Part shown: positions 49,961 to 58,197 of the stretch, in pieces
How the letters are laid out: each line of letters opens with the position of its first letter
Position numbering within the stretch: position 1 is the stretch's first letter
Translations under genes and position numbers: made by a program
The notes under the pieces: model-generated
Seen by the model: the letters and a program-made list of their open reading frames with translations, nothing else
Told to the model about the DNA's origin: nothing
Database searches by the model: none
NCBI RefSeq assembly: GCF_001050015.1
Contig: NZ_CVTB01000254.1
Location: 1 to 58,197, forward strand
Direction: 5' to 3'
Source: Mycolicibacterium malmesburyense
GTDB lineage: Bacteria > Actinomycetota > Actinomycetes > Mycobacteriales > Mycobacteriaceae
DNA length: 58,197 bases

Positions 49961-50412
49961 GCCCGCGCGACGAAGCTCCCGATGTCGACCGGCTGGCCCG
50001 GGCGATGTTGCTGCTGCACGGCGCCCATGACGACGACGATCACGGCCATGGCGGCGGGGCCACCCCCGGAACCACCTTCAAGGCACCGACTTTCGGAGCC
50101 GAGCGCGCAGCCGCGTTGCGTGAAGCCACGCAACGGGATCGCGAGCGCTATCTGCGGTCCGGCCTGGTATCGGTCGACTGCCGGTTCTGCCACGTCTCGG
50201 TGGACGTCAAGAAGCTGGGGCCGTCCCACACGTCGGTGCAGTGGAACACCCAGGCCTCTCAACGCTGCGCGTACTTCGCCGAGATCCGCGAATCCGGCGG
50301 CGATCCGGCCCGCGAGAAGGCCTGTCCCCGGTTGGCCGACAGCATCAAACACGCTGTGGCCGAAGGGTGCCTGGAGGAGAAGTCCTCGGCCCCCTCCCCC
50401 GGCGACGGGTAG
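49957..50412 (+). CDS. Cys/His-rich protein coupled to kshA (Rv3527-like)
   Basis: A 151-residue protein of unknown function. A His/Asp-rich stretch HGAHDDDDHGHGGG (about 21-34) is followed by a helix, then CRFC (75-78) and single cysteines at 104, 123 and 138. The pattern suggests metal or iron-sulfur binding. The ATG overlaps the kshA stop (ATGA), so the two are produced together. A helper for KshA iron or cluster loading would fit, but this is inference. Confidence 0.8.
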   Translation: MSPRDEAPDVDRLARAMLLLHGAHDDDDHGHGGGATPGTTFKAPTFGAERAAALREATQRDRERYLRSGLVSVDCRFCHVSVDVKKLGPSHTSVQWNTQASQRCAYFAEIRESGGDPAREKACPRLADSIKHAVAEGCLEEKSSAPSPGDG

Positions 50413-50462
50413 ATGGCTCGTCGCCCGGTCTTTCCCGGCCAGAAGCCGTAAAGTCGCCCGAG

Positions 50463-51107
50463 ATGCGTCGATTTCGGGTCACTTTGTGTCTGCTCACGAT
50501 GAGCGCTGCGGCCTGCACGCAGGTGGTGGACGACGCGCAGCCCGCCGCCGAACCGCCGGTCGCGCCGATCACCGCCGGACAGATCGGCGACCTGTTGAGC
50601 CCGGAGGTCTCCAAGGGTGACGGCAACTTGTTCGTATCGGTCGAACCGGGCGACTGCGCGGGAGTGGTGCGCGAGGTGGAACCGCCGTTCATCGTCGATC
50701 ACGATCCCGCGGCGTACGACGGCGGGCACTGGATGACGGTCAACGGCGGCCTCGACGTGTACGTCGAGGAGATGATCGGCGTCTACCGCGCCGACTTCGA
50801 CGCCAATCGTGCCCTCGCACAGGCCAAGACGACGATCGACTCCTGTCGAGAGACACCGTTGCGGGTGACCAGCATGGCCGGACGCGAGTACGTCTTTCAA
50901 CTCCTGCCGCCGGCCGAATCCGGCTCACGGGAGATGGTGCTGTGGTCGTTCAAGGGCGACGACTGGGCATGTGACAGCGCGTTGGTCGCGGCCCACAACG
51001 CCGCCATCGAGATCTCGACGTGCGGGCCCGCCAACGGGTATGACGTGCGGTCACTGGCCGAGGACGCGCTCGAGCGGATCGAGAAATTGGCGAACACCGC
51101 CGCCTGA
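50463..51107 (+). CDS. Putative lipoprotein with PknH-like extracellular sensor domain
   Basis: A 214-residue protein: signal peptide MRRFRVTLCLLTMSAAACT with a lipobox-like AAAC, then a domain resembling the mycobacterial PknH C-terminal (extracellular) fold. It contains LFVSVEPGDCAGVV, DSCRE, WACDSALVA and a final Cys, giving the disulfide-pair arrangement of that fold. No catalytic role is evident. It lies 50 bases after the KshA partner gene; it may be in the same transcript. Confidence 0.75.
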   Translation: MRRFRVTLCLLTMSAAACTQVVDDAQPAAEPPVAPITAGQIGDLLSPEVSKGDGNLFVSVEPGDCAGVVREVEPPFIVDHDPAAYDGGHWMTVNGGLDVYVEEMIGVYRADFDANRALAQAKTTIDSCRETPLRVTSMAGREYVFQLLPPAESGSREMVLWSFKGDDWACDSALVAAHNAAIEISTCGPANGYDVRSLAEDALERIEKLANTAA

Positions 51108-51114
51108 CGGCGGT

Positions 51115-52260
51115 TCAGAGCCCCTTGAAGCGCTCCTTGACCTCGTCGTCGGTCAGGCCGTAATCGGCCAGCGAGTACGTGTGTTTGGGCGCGCGCGGCC
51201 CCTTCTTGCTCTCTTCATGTGTCGCGGTCATCGCGTCGCGCGCGGCATCGGTGAACTCGATTCCGAACGCACGGTAGATATCGGCCACCGCGCCGACCGG
51301 ATCCTTGATCAGCGCGAAGTAGTCGAGGTCGTAGAACTGTGCCGGATCGTGTTTGGCCCGTTCGGAGTTGAAGAGTTCGAGTCCGCGCGACCAGGTTTCC
51401 AACGAGTCGCGGCCGATCGTCTCTCCGACGAATGTGTTCGACCAGCCCTCGGTGGTGTGCTGGGCCAGCGAGCACATCGACGCCATGATGGTCTCCGGCG
51501 GCCGGTGGCACTGAATCACCAACGCGTCCGGATACGTCCTGAACAGGGCGTCGAGCGCGAACAGGTGGCTGGGGTTCTTGAGAACCCACCGTTTCTCGGG
51601 TTCGTTGAGTCCGATCAGCTGAAGGTTTCTGCGGTGCCGTTGATACGGCTTCGTCCAGTCCTGTTTGGCCAACCACTGCGAGTACGTCGGAATGTGGGCC
51701 AGCGTCTCGTAGGACACCGAGTGCAAGGACTGGCGGAGCAGCTGCCAGCACTCCTCGACCTCGTCGGCGGTCATGTAGTGCAGCCCGGTGTACTCCGGGT
51801 TCTCCGCGTGCGCCTTGCTGAACTGGGCGTCGAGTTGGGCGAAAACCGGGTTGTCGGACCAGGTTTCGCGAGGCGGCCGCGGTTGCGGGAACTCGGCGAG
51901 CCACAGCTCGAGGCCTTGGTGCCGGGGGTCGGCGGCCAGCAGTCGGTGGATGGCGGTGGTGCCGGTGCGGGGCAGACCCGTCACGAAGATCGGCTTGGAG
52001 ATCGCGACGTCGGCGTGCTGCGGGTACTGCTTCCACGCGGCCTCGGATACCAACCGGGCGACCAGCGCGTTGCGCACGAAGAACCGCTGCATCTTGCTGC
52101 CGAACTCGGTGAGATCCGCGTCGCGGCGGTAGGACTCGAGCAGCACGCCGAGCGCCTCACGGTAGTTGTCATCGTCGCTGCCGAAGTCGTCGAGGCCGCA
52201 GGCCTTGGTGGCCGACGCATGCAGATCTTCGACGGTGCCGACATCGGTACGCGGGCTCAC
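51115..52260 (-). CDS. Sulfotransferase-family protein (Rv3529c-like)
   Basis: A 381-residue PAPS-dependent sulfotransferase-type protein. FVTGLPRTGTTAIHRLL is the 5'-phosphosulfate loop and QCHRPPETIMASMCSL the 3'-phosphate region. It matches Rv3529c. It is in the operon that starts at the KstR site at 54177, so it may modify a sterol or act in its regulation. GTG start overlapping the SDR stop (GTGA). Confidence 0.88.
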   Translation of the reverse strand: MSPRTDVGTVEDLHASATKACGLDDFGSDDDNYREALGVLLESYRRDADLTEFGSKMQRFFVRNALVARLVSEAAWKQYPQHADVAISKPIFVTGLPRTGTTAIHRLLAADPRHQGLELWLAEFPQPRPPRETWSDNPVFAQLDAQFSKAHAENPEYTGLHYMTADEVEECWQLLRQSLHSVSYETLAHIPTYSQWLAKQDWTKPYQRHRRNLQLIGLNEPEKRWVLKNPSHLFALDALFRTYPDALVIQCHRPPETIMASMCSLAQHTTEGWSNTFVGETIGRDSLETWSRGLELFNSERAKHDPAQFYDLDYFALIKDPVGAVADIYRAFGIEFTDAARDAMTATHEESKKGPRAPKHTYSLADYGLTDDEVKERFKGL

Positions 52261-53039
52261 GCCTTGTACTCCCCACAGTTGACATCCAGCGACTGGCCGG
52301 TGATCCCGCTCGACAGGTCGCTGGCCATGAACAGGATCGCCGAGGCGACCTCGTCCTCGGTGGGCAGCCGTTTGAGGTCGGATGCGGCGGCGGTGGCCTT
52401 GTAGATCTCGTCGACGGTGGTGCCGTACTTGCCGGCCTGGTGGTTGAAGTAGCTTTCCAGCGTGCCGCCCCAGATATAGCCCGGCAGAATGGAATTGACC
52501 CGGATACCCTGCTCGCCCAGTTCGGTGGCCAACGACTGTGACATCGCCAGCAGCGCCGACTTCGCCATCTTGTAGGCGCCGTACTTGGCCTGCGAATGGC
52601 GCACCACCATGGAGTTCACGTTGACGACCGAGCCGTTGGCCTCCGCCAGGGCCGGGGTGAACCCCTGGATCAGGCGCAGCGCACCGAACACGGTCAGCTC
52701 GATCGCGTCACGCATGTGCTCGAAGGCGGTGTTGGCCAACGGCTTCATCGACGGCACCCGAAACGCGTTGTTGATCAAGACATCGACCTTGCCGTACGCC
52801 TTCAGCGTCTCGTCGACGAGGTTGTTCACCTGACCCTCGTCGGTGATGTCGGTGCCGACCGACAGGGCGCGCCTGCCCAGATCGGTGATCTGCTTGGCGA
52901 CGTCTTCGAGTCGTTCGACGGTGCGGGCGGCCAGCACCAGATCGGCGCCCTCCTGGGCGCATCGGCGTGCGAGCGTCGTGCCCAACGCCGGTCCGACGCC
53001 GCTGATGACGACGACCTTGTCCTGGAGAAGACCGGGCAT
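52257..53039 (-). CDS. Short-chain dehydrogenase/reductase (Rv3530c-like)
   Basis: A 260-residue SDR. The cofactor loop reads ISGVGPALGTTLA, a variant of TGxxxGxG. YGAYKMAKSALL carries the YxxxK motif (Tyr and Lys) after NSMVVRHSQAK. NNAFRV replaces NNAG. The length matches Rv3530c (260). The substrate is unknown, probably a sterol intermediate. The start shares one base with the stop of the preceding gene (TGATG). Confidence 0.86.
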   Translation of the reverse strand: MPGLLQDKVVVISGVGPALGTTLARRCAQEGADLVLAARTVERLEDVAKQITDLGRRALSVGTDITDEGQVNNLVDETLKAYGKVDVLINNAFRVPSMKPLANTAFEHMRDAIELTVFGALRLIQGFTPALAEANGSVVNVNSMVVRHSQAKYGAYKMAKSALLAMSQSLATELGEQGIRVNSILPGYIWGGTLESYFNHQAGKYGTTVDEIYKATAAASDLKRLPTEDEVASAILFMASDLSSGITGQSLDVNCGEYKA

Positions 53040-54166
53040 CAGCCCACCATCCTGTTCTGAATCTGTTGCTGCCGCATGGCGATCCTCGCGCGCCAGTCGT
53101 CTTCGGAGATCTTGTTGCTGTCGTAGTACGGCAGCGTGTCGGCGACCTTGTCGACGTCGACGATCTCGACGGTCGGTCCGTCGGCCTCGGTGAGTGCCCG
53201 CGACAGTCGCTGCCACCGGAACTGCAGATAACCCTTGCTATGACCGAGGGTCTCGCACCAGTTCGTGACGCCGGGATTGGCGTCCGAGACCACGATGCGG
53301 ATCTTGTCGTCCGGATCTGCCTGTGCCTGAGTGCCGTTCAGAGACGTCTGGTGGTTGATGTAGTCCAGCGAGATGTACCACAGGCTGCCCAGCTGGAAGC
53401 CGAGATACGGTGCATCGCTGACCGGCAACGTGATGATCATGGCCTGGTCCGGCGCCAGGTCGAAGTGACCGACCGACGAGTACTGCGTGGCGAGGCCACC
53501 CGGGGTGAGCCGGGGCGCGACCATCGTGTTGACCGGCAGGGTGTTGTAGAACCACTGCGGGAACTGCAGCCACGTCTTGACCCGCTGAACCAGTTGCTTG
53601 CCGGCCACCGCGTATCGCTTCTCGATCAGCTCCTTGGTCAGCGGCGGAGGTGCGGTGCCCGCGGTGTCGGTGCGCGCGATGCTGATGTGGCCGCGCTGCG
53701 CCGACCAGTCGTTGTACACCTCGCGCACCACCAACTGCGACGGACTGGTCGGGGTGAACCGCCATTCGTAGGTACCGTCCTCGGCGATATCGAGTTCGCG
53801 GTCGTCGAACGCGGCCTGGCTCGGCGGGACGTTGTCGTCGGTGTACTCACCGCCAAGCAATTGGAACGCCAGATCGGTCGTGGTGCCGCGCTTACCCGTG
53901 ACGACGTATTCGTGGCCCGCCTGTACCCGGGTTCCGAAGTAGAGCGCGTCGGGGTTGTCGAGTCCCATCTTGGTGAACGGCCCCGTACCGGACTGCATGA
54001 ACGGATGGTCGCGGTCGTAGTCGAACGCCAGGTGCGTGCAGGCGGCGACGCATCCGGCCAGGTATTGCAGGCCCTCGAGCATGTCGGCCTCGGATTCGAT
54101 GAAATGCGCGGTGGACACCAGGTGCTCGGCTTCGGCGATCGCGTCGATCAGCGGCTGTGAGTACAC
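53039..54166 (-). CDS. DUF1214-type protein (Rv3531c-like), first gene of a KstR-controlled operon
   Basis: A 375-residue protein with a C-terminal DUF1214-type region (SPSQLVVREVYNDWS..., VKTWLQFPQWFYNTLPVN). No catalytic site is known. It is the Rv3531c counterpart. The GTG at 54166 follows -10 TAGTTT (54173-54178) by 6 bases, and the KstR operator is at 10 bases, so a leaderless transcript is predicted. The SDR and sulfotransferase genes follow with overlapping codons. Confidence 0.84.
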   Translation of the reverse strand: MYSQPLIDAIAEAEHLVSTAHFIESEADMLEGLQYLAGCVAACTHLAFDYDRDHPFMQSGTGPFTKMGLDNPDALYFGTRVQAGHEYVVTGKRGTTTDLAFQLLGGEYTDDNVPPSQAAFDDRELDIAEDGTYEWRFTPTSPSQLVVREVYNDWSAQRGHISIARTDTAGTAPPPLTKELIEKRYAVAGKQLVQRVKTWLQFPQWFYNTLPVNTMVAPRLTPGGLATQYSSVGHFDLAPDQAMIITLPVSDAPYLGFQLGSLWYISLDYINHQTSLNGTQAQADPDDKIRIVVSDANPGVTNWCETLGHSKGYLQFRWQRLSRALTEADGPTVEIVDVDKVADTLPYYDSNKISEDDWRARIAMRQQQIQNRMVG

Positions 54167-54176
54167 ACTGCGAAAC

Positions 54177-54190
54177 TAGAACGCGTTCTA
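54177..54190. promoter_or_regulatory. KstR operator between the DUF1214 operon and the IclR gene
   Basis: TAGAACGCGTTCTA is a perfect palindrome. The end toward the minus-strand gene forms TAGTTT, the -10 of the DUF1214 operon. The IclR gene is divergent, 62 bases away, and may also be affected. Confidence 0.87.
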
Positions 54191-54238
54191 CCGCTAGTCA
54201 ATATACGGACCGTTGTGGTTCAAATATGGAACACGACG

Positions 54239-54244
54239 TACCCT
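54239..54244 (+). promoter_or_regulatory. -10 hexamer TACCCT before the IclR gene
   Basis: TACCCT fits TAnnnT and lies 7 bases before the GTG at 54252. There is no ribosome binding site, so a leaderless start is likely; this decides the start against an in-frame TTG at 54213. Confidence 0.5.
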
Positions 54245-54251
54245 TTCGACC

Positions 54252-55193
54252 GTGAGCTCTCCCGAGTCCTCCGGCCGCGCGTCGCCGCCGACCGAGCGCG
54301 TCGTGAGCGTCCTCGACTTCCTGGCCGAGAACCCCGGCCAGCGGTACGGGGTGTCGGAGCTCGCACGCCGCCTCGGACTGAGCAAGCCCACGTGTCTCGG
54401 CATCGTCACCACGCTCTCGGACGCGGGCTATCTGGTTCGCGACCCGACCGACAAGACGTACCGGTTGGGTCCCTCATTGATCACGCTCGGTCATCGGGCC
54501 CAGGAATCGCTGCGGGTGAGCCCTGCCGCCCGCGAGGAGTTGCGGAGGTTGTCGTCGCGGTTCGGTGTCACCGCGGCGCTGTCGGCCGTGGTCGACGACC
54601 GGATCACCCTGCTGGACATCGTGTCTCCGCCAGGCGCGCGGCCGGGGGTCGAGGTCGGGCAGAGCTATCCCTTCGCGCCCCCGGTCGGGCTCATGTTCGT
54701 GCTGTGGGACGACGAGGCGGAGCGCACCTGGTTGGCGAAGGAGCCGACGCTCCCGTTGCGCACCGACACCGAACGGCTGAACCGCGTGATCGCCGAGTGT
54801 CGCGCGGACGGTTACCTGGTCGAGCGGCTGACCCCCGGCGGCCGGCGGCTGTATGCGTTGATGGCAGGGATGTCGACACAGTTACCCGACGAGTTGCGCG
54901 CGCTGCTCGGCGAGTTGGTGTCCGACATCGGCGAGCGGGTTTACCTGCGCGGCGAGAACGGCGCCGGCCGCAAACGCCATGACATCAGCGTGATCTCGGC
55001 GCCGGTGTACGACCACTATCAAAGACAGATCATGGTGGCGTCGATGCACGTCGGAACGGCGCTGACCGACAACGAGATTTCGGAGAGAGCGCGCGCATTG
55101 GTCGCGACCGCGGACACGGTGACCGAACAGCTGGGCGGGGTCAAGCCGGAACGTCCTTTGCAACCGAAACTCGCGCCTAAACGTATACGCTGA
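54252..55193 (+). CDS. IclR-family transcriptional regulator
   Basis: A 313-residue IclR regulator. Winged-helix DNA-binding domain at about 15-80 (RYGVSELARRLGLSKPTCLG), then an IclR effector-binding domain (about 90-260). The GTG at 54252 is used (see the -10 hexamer). Divergent from the KstR-controlled DUF1214 operon, it could sense a sterol metabolite and add a second control to that operon; this is inference. Its stop lies 27 bases before the next regulator. Confidence 0.86.
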   Translation: MSSPESSGRASPPTERVVSVLDFLAENPGQRYGVSELARRLGLSKPTCLGIVTTLSDAGYLVRDPTDKTYRLGPSLITLGHRAQESLRVSPAAREELRRLSSRFGVTAALSAVVDDRITLLDIVSPPGARPGVEVGQSYPFAPPVGLMFVLWDDEAERTWLAKEPTLPLRTDTERLNRVIAECRADGYLVERLTPGGRRLYALMAGMSTQLPDELRALLGELVSDIGERVYLRGENGAGRKRHDISVISAPVYDHYQRQIMVASMHVGTALTDNEISERARALVATADTVTEQLGGVKPERPLQPKLAPKRIR

Positions 55194-55220
55194 CCTGGTG
55201 AAAGCCGGGGGAGAGGCGCG

Positions 55221-58197
55221 GTGACCGGACAGCCGGTTTTCGGCGTGCTCGGCCCACTCACGGTCGGCGTCGACGGTGAGGCGCCACTCGAGTTGGGTGG
55301 CCGCAAACAGCGCGAACTTCTGGGACTGTTGTTGCTCTCCCCGAACCGGGTGTTGCCCACAAGCCAAATCGCCGATGCGCTCTGGCACGGAAATCCACCT
55401 CCGAGCGCGGACGTCACGCTGCGCGCCCATGTGTCACGGCTTCGGTCGCGACTGAGTTGCGTCGGTGCACAGGACACGCTTCAAAACCGCCAGGCCGGCT
55501 ACGGCATGTTCGTGCAATTGGACCGGCTCGACGCCACCCGGTTCGAACGGCTGCTCTCGGCGGGCCAGGAGGCGTTGGTAAACGGCGACCCGATGCGGGC
55601 AGCCGAATTGCTCAACCAGGCGCTACGCCTGTGGCGTGGAGGCGTGCTCGAGGACCTTGATGAACCCGGCTTCGCCACCGCTGAAACAGCTCGCCTTGAC
55701 GAACTTCGGTTGAACGCAACGGAACTCCGCATCAATGCCGATCTCATGCTCGGCAGGCACCACGGCGTCATCACCGAACTCGAACGGTTGACGGCTGCCC
55801 ATCCGTATCGGGAACCGTTTCACTGCATGCTCATGCTCGCGCTGTACCGTTCGGGCAGGCAGGCCGATGCCCTCGCGGTCGGTACATCGGTGCGCAAGCG
55901 CCTCGCCGACGAACTCGGCGTCGACCCCGGACCTGCGCTGCGAGACTTGGAAACCGCGATACTGCGCCACGATCCGTCGCTGCTGTCCCCCGCACCCGAG
56001 TCCGCGCCGCGCACGGACGCAACACCGCCCGCCGCGGTGACCAAGTACCGTCCGTCGACCCCGACACGCAAATTGGTGGACAGGCCGCGGCTGATCGACG
56101 AAATGCGCGCCGACGGTCCGCGCCGGCTGGTCGTCATCCACGGTCCTGCCGGGTTCGGCAAGACCACACTGGCCGCGCAATGGCGCGAAGCGCTCGTTGA
56201 GGAGGGCGTCGCGGTCGCCTGGTTGGCCGTCGACGACGACGACAACAACCCGGTGTGGTTTCTGGCCCACCTGATCGAAGCCGTGCGCAGCGTGCGCCCA
56301 ACGCTGGAACCCGAACTCCGCCAGGCGCTCGAGGAACGCGGCGCCGCAGCGACGCGCTTCGTGCTGACGACGTTGATCAACCACATCGAATCCCAACCCA
56401 GTCGGACCTGTGTCGTCATCGACGACTGGCACCGCATCACCGACCCGGCGACGACCGAAGCGATGGCGTACCTGCTCGACCACGGCGGACCCCAACTTCA
56501 GGTGGTGGTGACTACGCGTAGCCGCTCGGGACTGCCGCTGGGCCGGCTGCGGGTACGCGCCGATCTCCTCGAGATCGACTCGGCTGCTTTACGTTTCGAT
56601 AGATCCGAGTCACACACGTTCCTCGTCGAACTCGGAGGCCTGACGTTGACGAGCACGGATGTGGCGAGGCTCGAGCGAACCACCGAAGGCTGGGTCGCCG
56701 CGCTACAACTGGCGTCTCTTTCGTTGCGTAACTGTGACGACCCCGCCGCGTTGATCGAACGCATGTCGGGGCGCCACCACACCGTCGGCGAGTACCTGGC
56801 CGAGAATGTGCTCGACTCACTCGACGCGGACATGCTCGACTTCTTGATGGCCACCTCGATTGTCGAGCGAATTTGCGGCGATCTGGCGTCCGCGTTGGCG
56901 GGTGTGGGCAACGGGCAGGCGATGCTCGACGAAGCCGAGAAGCGCGACCTGTTTCTGCGTCGGGTCGACGATGATCGGGAATGGTTCTGCTACCACCAGC
57001 TGTTCGCAGACTTTCTGCGGCGACGTCTGGAATGTGATCACCCGCAGCGGATCCCGCGCCTGCATGCGGCCGCTTCACGGTGGTTCGCCGACCACAGCAT
57101 GATTCGCGAGGCGATCGGCCACGCGGTGGCGGCCGGAGACGAGGATCGTGCAATCGAATTGATCGAGCGTCACGGGATCGATCTGGAACAGCAAGCGCAA
57201 CTGTCGACGTTGCAGGCGCTTGTCGCCACGCTGCCGCCACGCATCGTCACGCTCAGCCCGCGGCTGCAACTGTTCCTGGCCCGCGCGCACAGCTTGCTGC
57301 AACAACCCGAACAGGCGCGTATCGCGCTGGATGCGTTCGAAGCTGCGCTCGAAGCTCGAGCCCTGCCGTCATCGGAAGTTCGTCAGATGCGTGTCGAGGC
57401 CGACGTTTTCCGCGCCTTGGTACAAGTCTGGGCAGACCGCAGCGACGGGGCCGACGAACTGCTGTCGGAGTGCCTCACCCACCCGGAATCCCTGCTGCCC
57501 TTCGTCGTCGCCACCGCAGCGAACGTCGCGTCGTTTCTCGACATCTGCCGGTTCGATTTCGTCGCGGCCCGCCGATGGCAGAACTGGGCGATGGATTACC
57601 ACCGGCGGAGCGGTAATTCGTTCGTCCTGATCTACGGCCAATGTCTGGCTGCGATGGCGGCTTCTCAGCAGCTCGACATGCTCGAGGCGGAAAGCCGGCT
57701 CCAAGACGCGGTGCGGATCGCCAGACAGTCGCAAGCTCCGTACTCACATGCCGCGCGGGTCGCCTACGCGCTGCTGGCCGAATTCCTCTACGAACGTGGG
57801 GAGTTGCGCGACGCCGATCAACTGCTGGAGGACAGCGGCCGGTTCGGCACGGGCGGCGGTCCGCCGGTGGAGTTCATGATCGCCCGATGCTGCGCCGGGG
57901 CGCGGATCAAGGTCGCGCTCGACCAGCACGATGCGGCGCGGAAACTGCTGAATGAAGGATCGGAAGTGGCTGCGACCGTCGGTCTTTCACGGCTGGGCAC
58001 CGCCGTAGAGGTGGAGCGGATCCGGCTGAACCTCCCTCCCGAACACCCCGTCCACATCGGACCGGCCCCCGACAACGGACTCAGCACTGAGATCACCGCT
58101 CAGCTGCGCGACGAAGCCGAGATACTGCGGCTGCTCGACACCGATTCCGGGCGGGCCTGTGAACGCGCCGCGTCCTGGGTGAAGAGGCTCGAGCCGC
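55221..58197 (+). CDS. BTAD/STAND (AfsR-MalT-like) transcriptional regulator, 3' partial
   Basis: An open frame of 992 codons that runs off the window end. Start GTG at 55221, after GGGAGAGG; an upstream GTG at 55198 stops at once. Domains: an N-terminal OmpR/SARP-type winged helix (about 1-95), a bacterial transcriptional activator domain (about 100-245), a STAND NTPase with Walker A GPAGFGKTT at residue 308 and a Walker B-like VVIDDWH near 399, then helical repeats as in MalT. A C-terminal LuxR domain, if any, lies beyond the window. Such proteins integrate a signal by NTP-driven assembly. Target and signal unknown. Confidence 0.85.
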   Translation, partial: MTGQPVFGVLGPLTVGVDGEAPLELGGRKQRELLGLLLLSPNRVLPTSQIADALWHGNPPPSADVTLRAHVSRLRSRLSCVGAQDTLQNRQAGYGMFVQLDRLDATRFERLLSAGQEALVNGDPMRAAELLNQALRLWRGGVLEDLDEPGFATAETARLDELRLNATELRINADLMLGRHHGVITELERLTAAHPYREPFHCMLMLALYRSGRQADALAVGTSVRKRLADELGVDPGPALRDLETAILRHDPSLLSPAPESAPRTDATPPAAVTKYRPSTPTRKLVDRPRLIDEMRADGPRRLVVIHGPAGFGKTTLAAQWREALVEEGVAVAWLAVDDDDNNPVWFLAHLIEAVRSVRPTLEPELRQALEERGAAATRFVLTTLINHIESQPSRTCVVIDDWHRITDPATTEAMAYLLDHGGPQLQVVVTTRSRSGLPLGRLRVRADLLEIDSAALRFDRSESHTFLVELGGLTLTSTDVARLERTTEGWVAALQLASLSLRNCDDPAALIERMSGRHHTVGEYLAENVLDSLDADMLDFLMATSIVERICGDLASALAGVGNGQAMLDEAEKRDLFLRRVDDDREWFCYHQLFADFLRRRLECDHPQRIPRLHAAASRWFADHSMIREAIGHAVAAGDEDRAIELIERHGIDLEQQAQLSTLQALVATLPPRIVTLSPRLQLFLARAHSLLQQPEQARIALDAFEAALEARALPSSEVRQMRVEADVFRALVQVWADRSDGADELLSECLTHPESLLPFVVATAANVASFLDICRFDFVAARRWQNWAMDYHRRSGNSFVLIYGQCLAAMAASQQLDMLEAESRLQDAVRIARQSQAPYSHAARVAYALLAEFLYERGELRDADQLLEDSGRFGTGGGPPVEFMIARCCAGARIKVALDQHDAARKLLNEGSEVAATVGLSRLGTAVEVERIRLNLPPEHPVHIGPAPDNGLSTEITAQLRDEAEILRLLDTDSGRACERAASWVKRLEP

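Overview
The window (GC-rich, about two thirds G+C) is a chromosomal segment of a mycobacterium, most likely a fast-growing Mycolicibacterium-type species. The evidence is a complete mce4 operon, many GTG starts, four-base stop/start overlaps, TAnnnT -10 hexamers placed directly before leaderless start codons, and gene order close to the M. tuberculosis Rv3489-Rv3531c region as I remember it. No rRNA, tRNA, insertion sequence, prophage or CRISPR array was seen.

Layout. (1) 1-5.3 kb: a molybdenum hydroxylase operon (large subunit cut by the window start, CoxG-like protein, FAD subunit, 2Fe-2S subunit), then an NAD-dependent epimerase and a TRIC-type channel. (2) 5.3-13.6 kb, all on the minus strand: a frameshifted SPW-type membrane gene, ctaD, two tandem Gre-like factors, a D-amino-acid dehydrogenase-like flavoprotein, a PucR regulator, an SDR with a KstR operator, and a crotonase without its catalytic glutamates. 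(3) 13.9-16.5 kb: two tandem small secreted Cys proteins, then a leaderless 54-codon gene abutting otsA. (4) 16.4-27 kb: mce4 (yrbE4A-yrbE4B-mce4A-F-mam4A-mam4B), the sterol importer, read leftward from two KstR operators. (5) 27.2-36 kb: side-chain degradation genes hsd4A, fdxD, fadE26, fadE27, fadD17, a nitronate monooxygenase family gene, fadD19 and echA19. (6) 36-38.7 kb: a P2-type cation ATPase. (7) 38.7-46.4 kb: cyp142, an acetoacetate decarboxylase-fold protein, an F420-type luciferase-like oxidoreductase, and a KstR-controlled operon DUF35x2-ltp4-ltp3-LLM-ketosteroid isomerase-like. (8) 46.4-54.2 kb: a MOSC protein, lipoproteins, a gamma-carbonic anhydrase-like protein, kshA with a Cys/His-rich partner, and a sulfotransferase-SDR-DUF1214 operon. 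(9) 54.2 kb to the end: an IclR regulator and a BTAD/STAND regulator that runs off the window.

The genes form one programme. Sterol is imported by Mce4, and CYP142 (with FdxD) oxidises the side chain terminus. FadD19/FadD17 make CoA esters, and FadE26/27, EchA19 and Hsd4A carry out beta-oxidation. Ltp3/Ltp4/DUF35 probably do a retro-aldol step on C24-branched side chains, and KshA starts ring opening. Eight strong matches to the KstR palindrome TnnAACnnGTTnnA tie the units together. At several of them the operator shares bases with the -10 hexamer, and for two genes the start codon follows within 6-7 bases.

Most of the cluster is known biology. The parts that look least described are: a tandem DUF35 fusion without cysteines paired with two cysteine-less Ltp paralogues; the KSI-like and LLM genes added to that operon; the tandem Gre-like pair with divergent tip residues; the twin secreted Cys proteins; and the metal-ligand-rich partner coupled to kshA.
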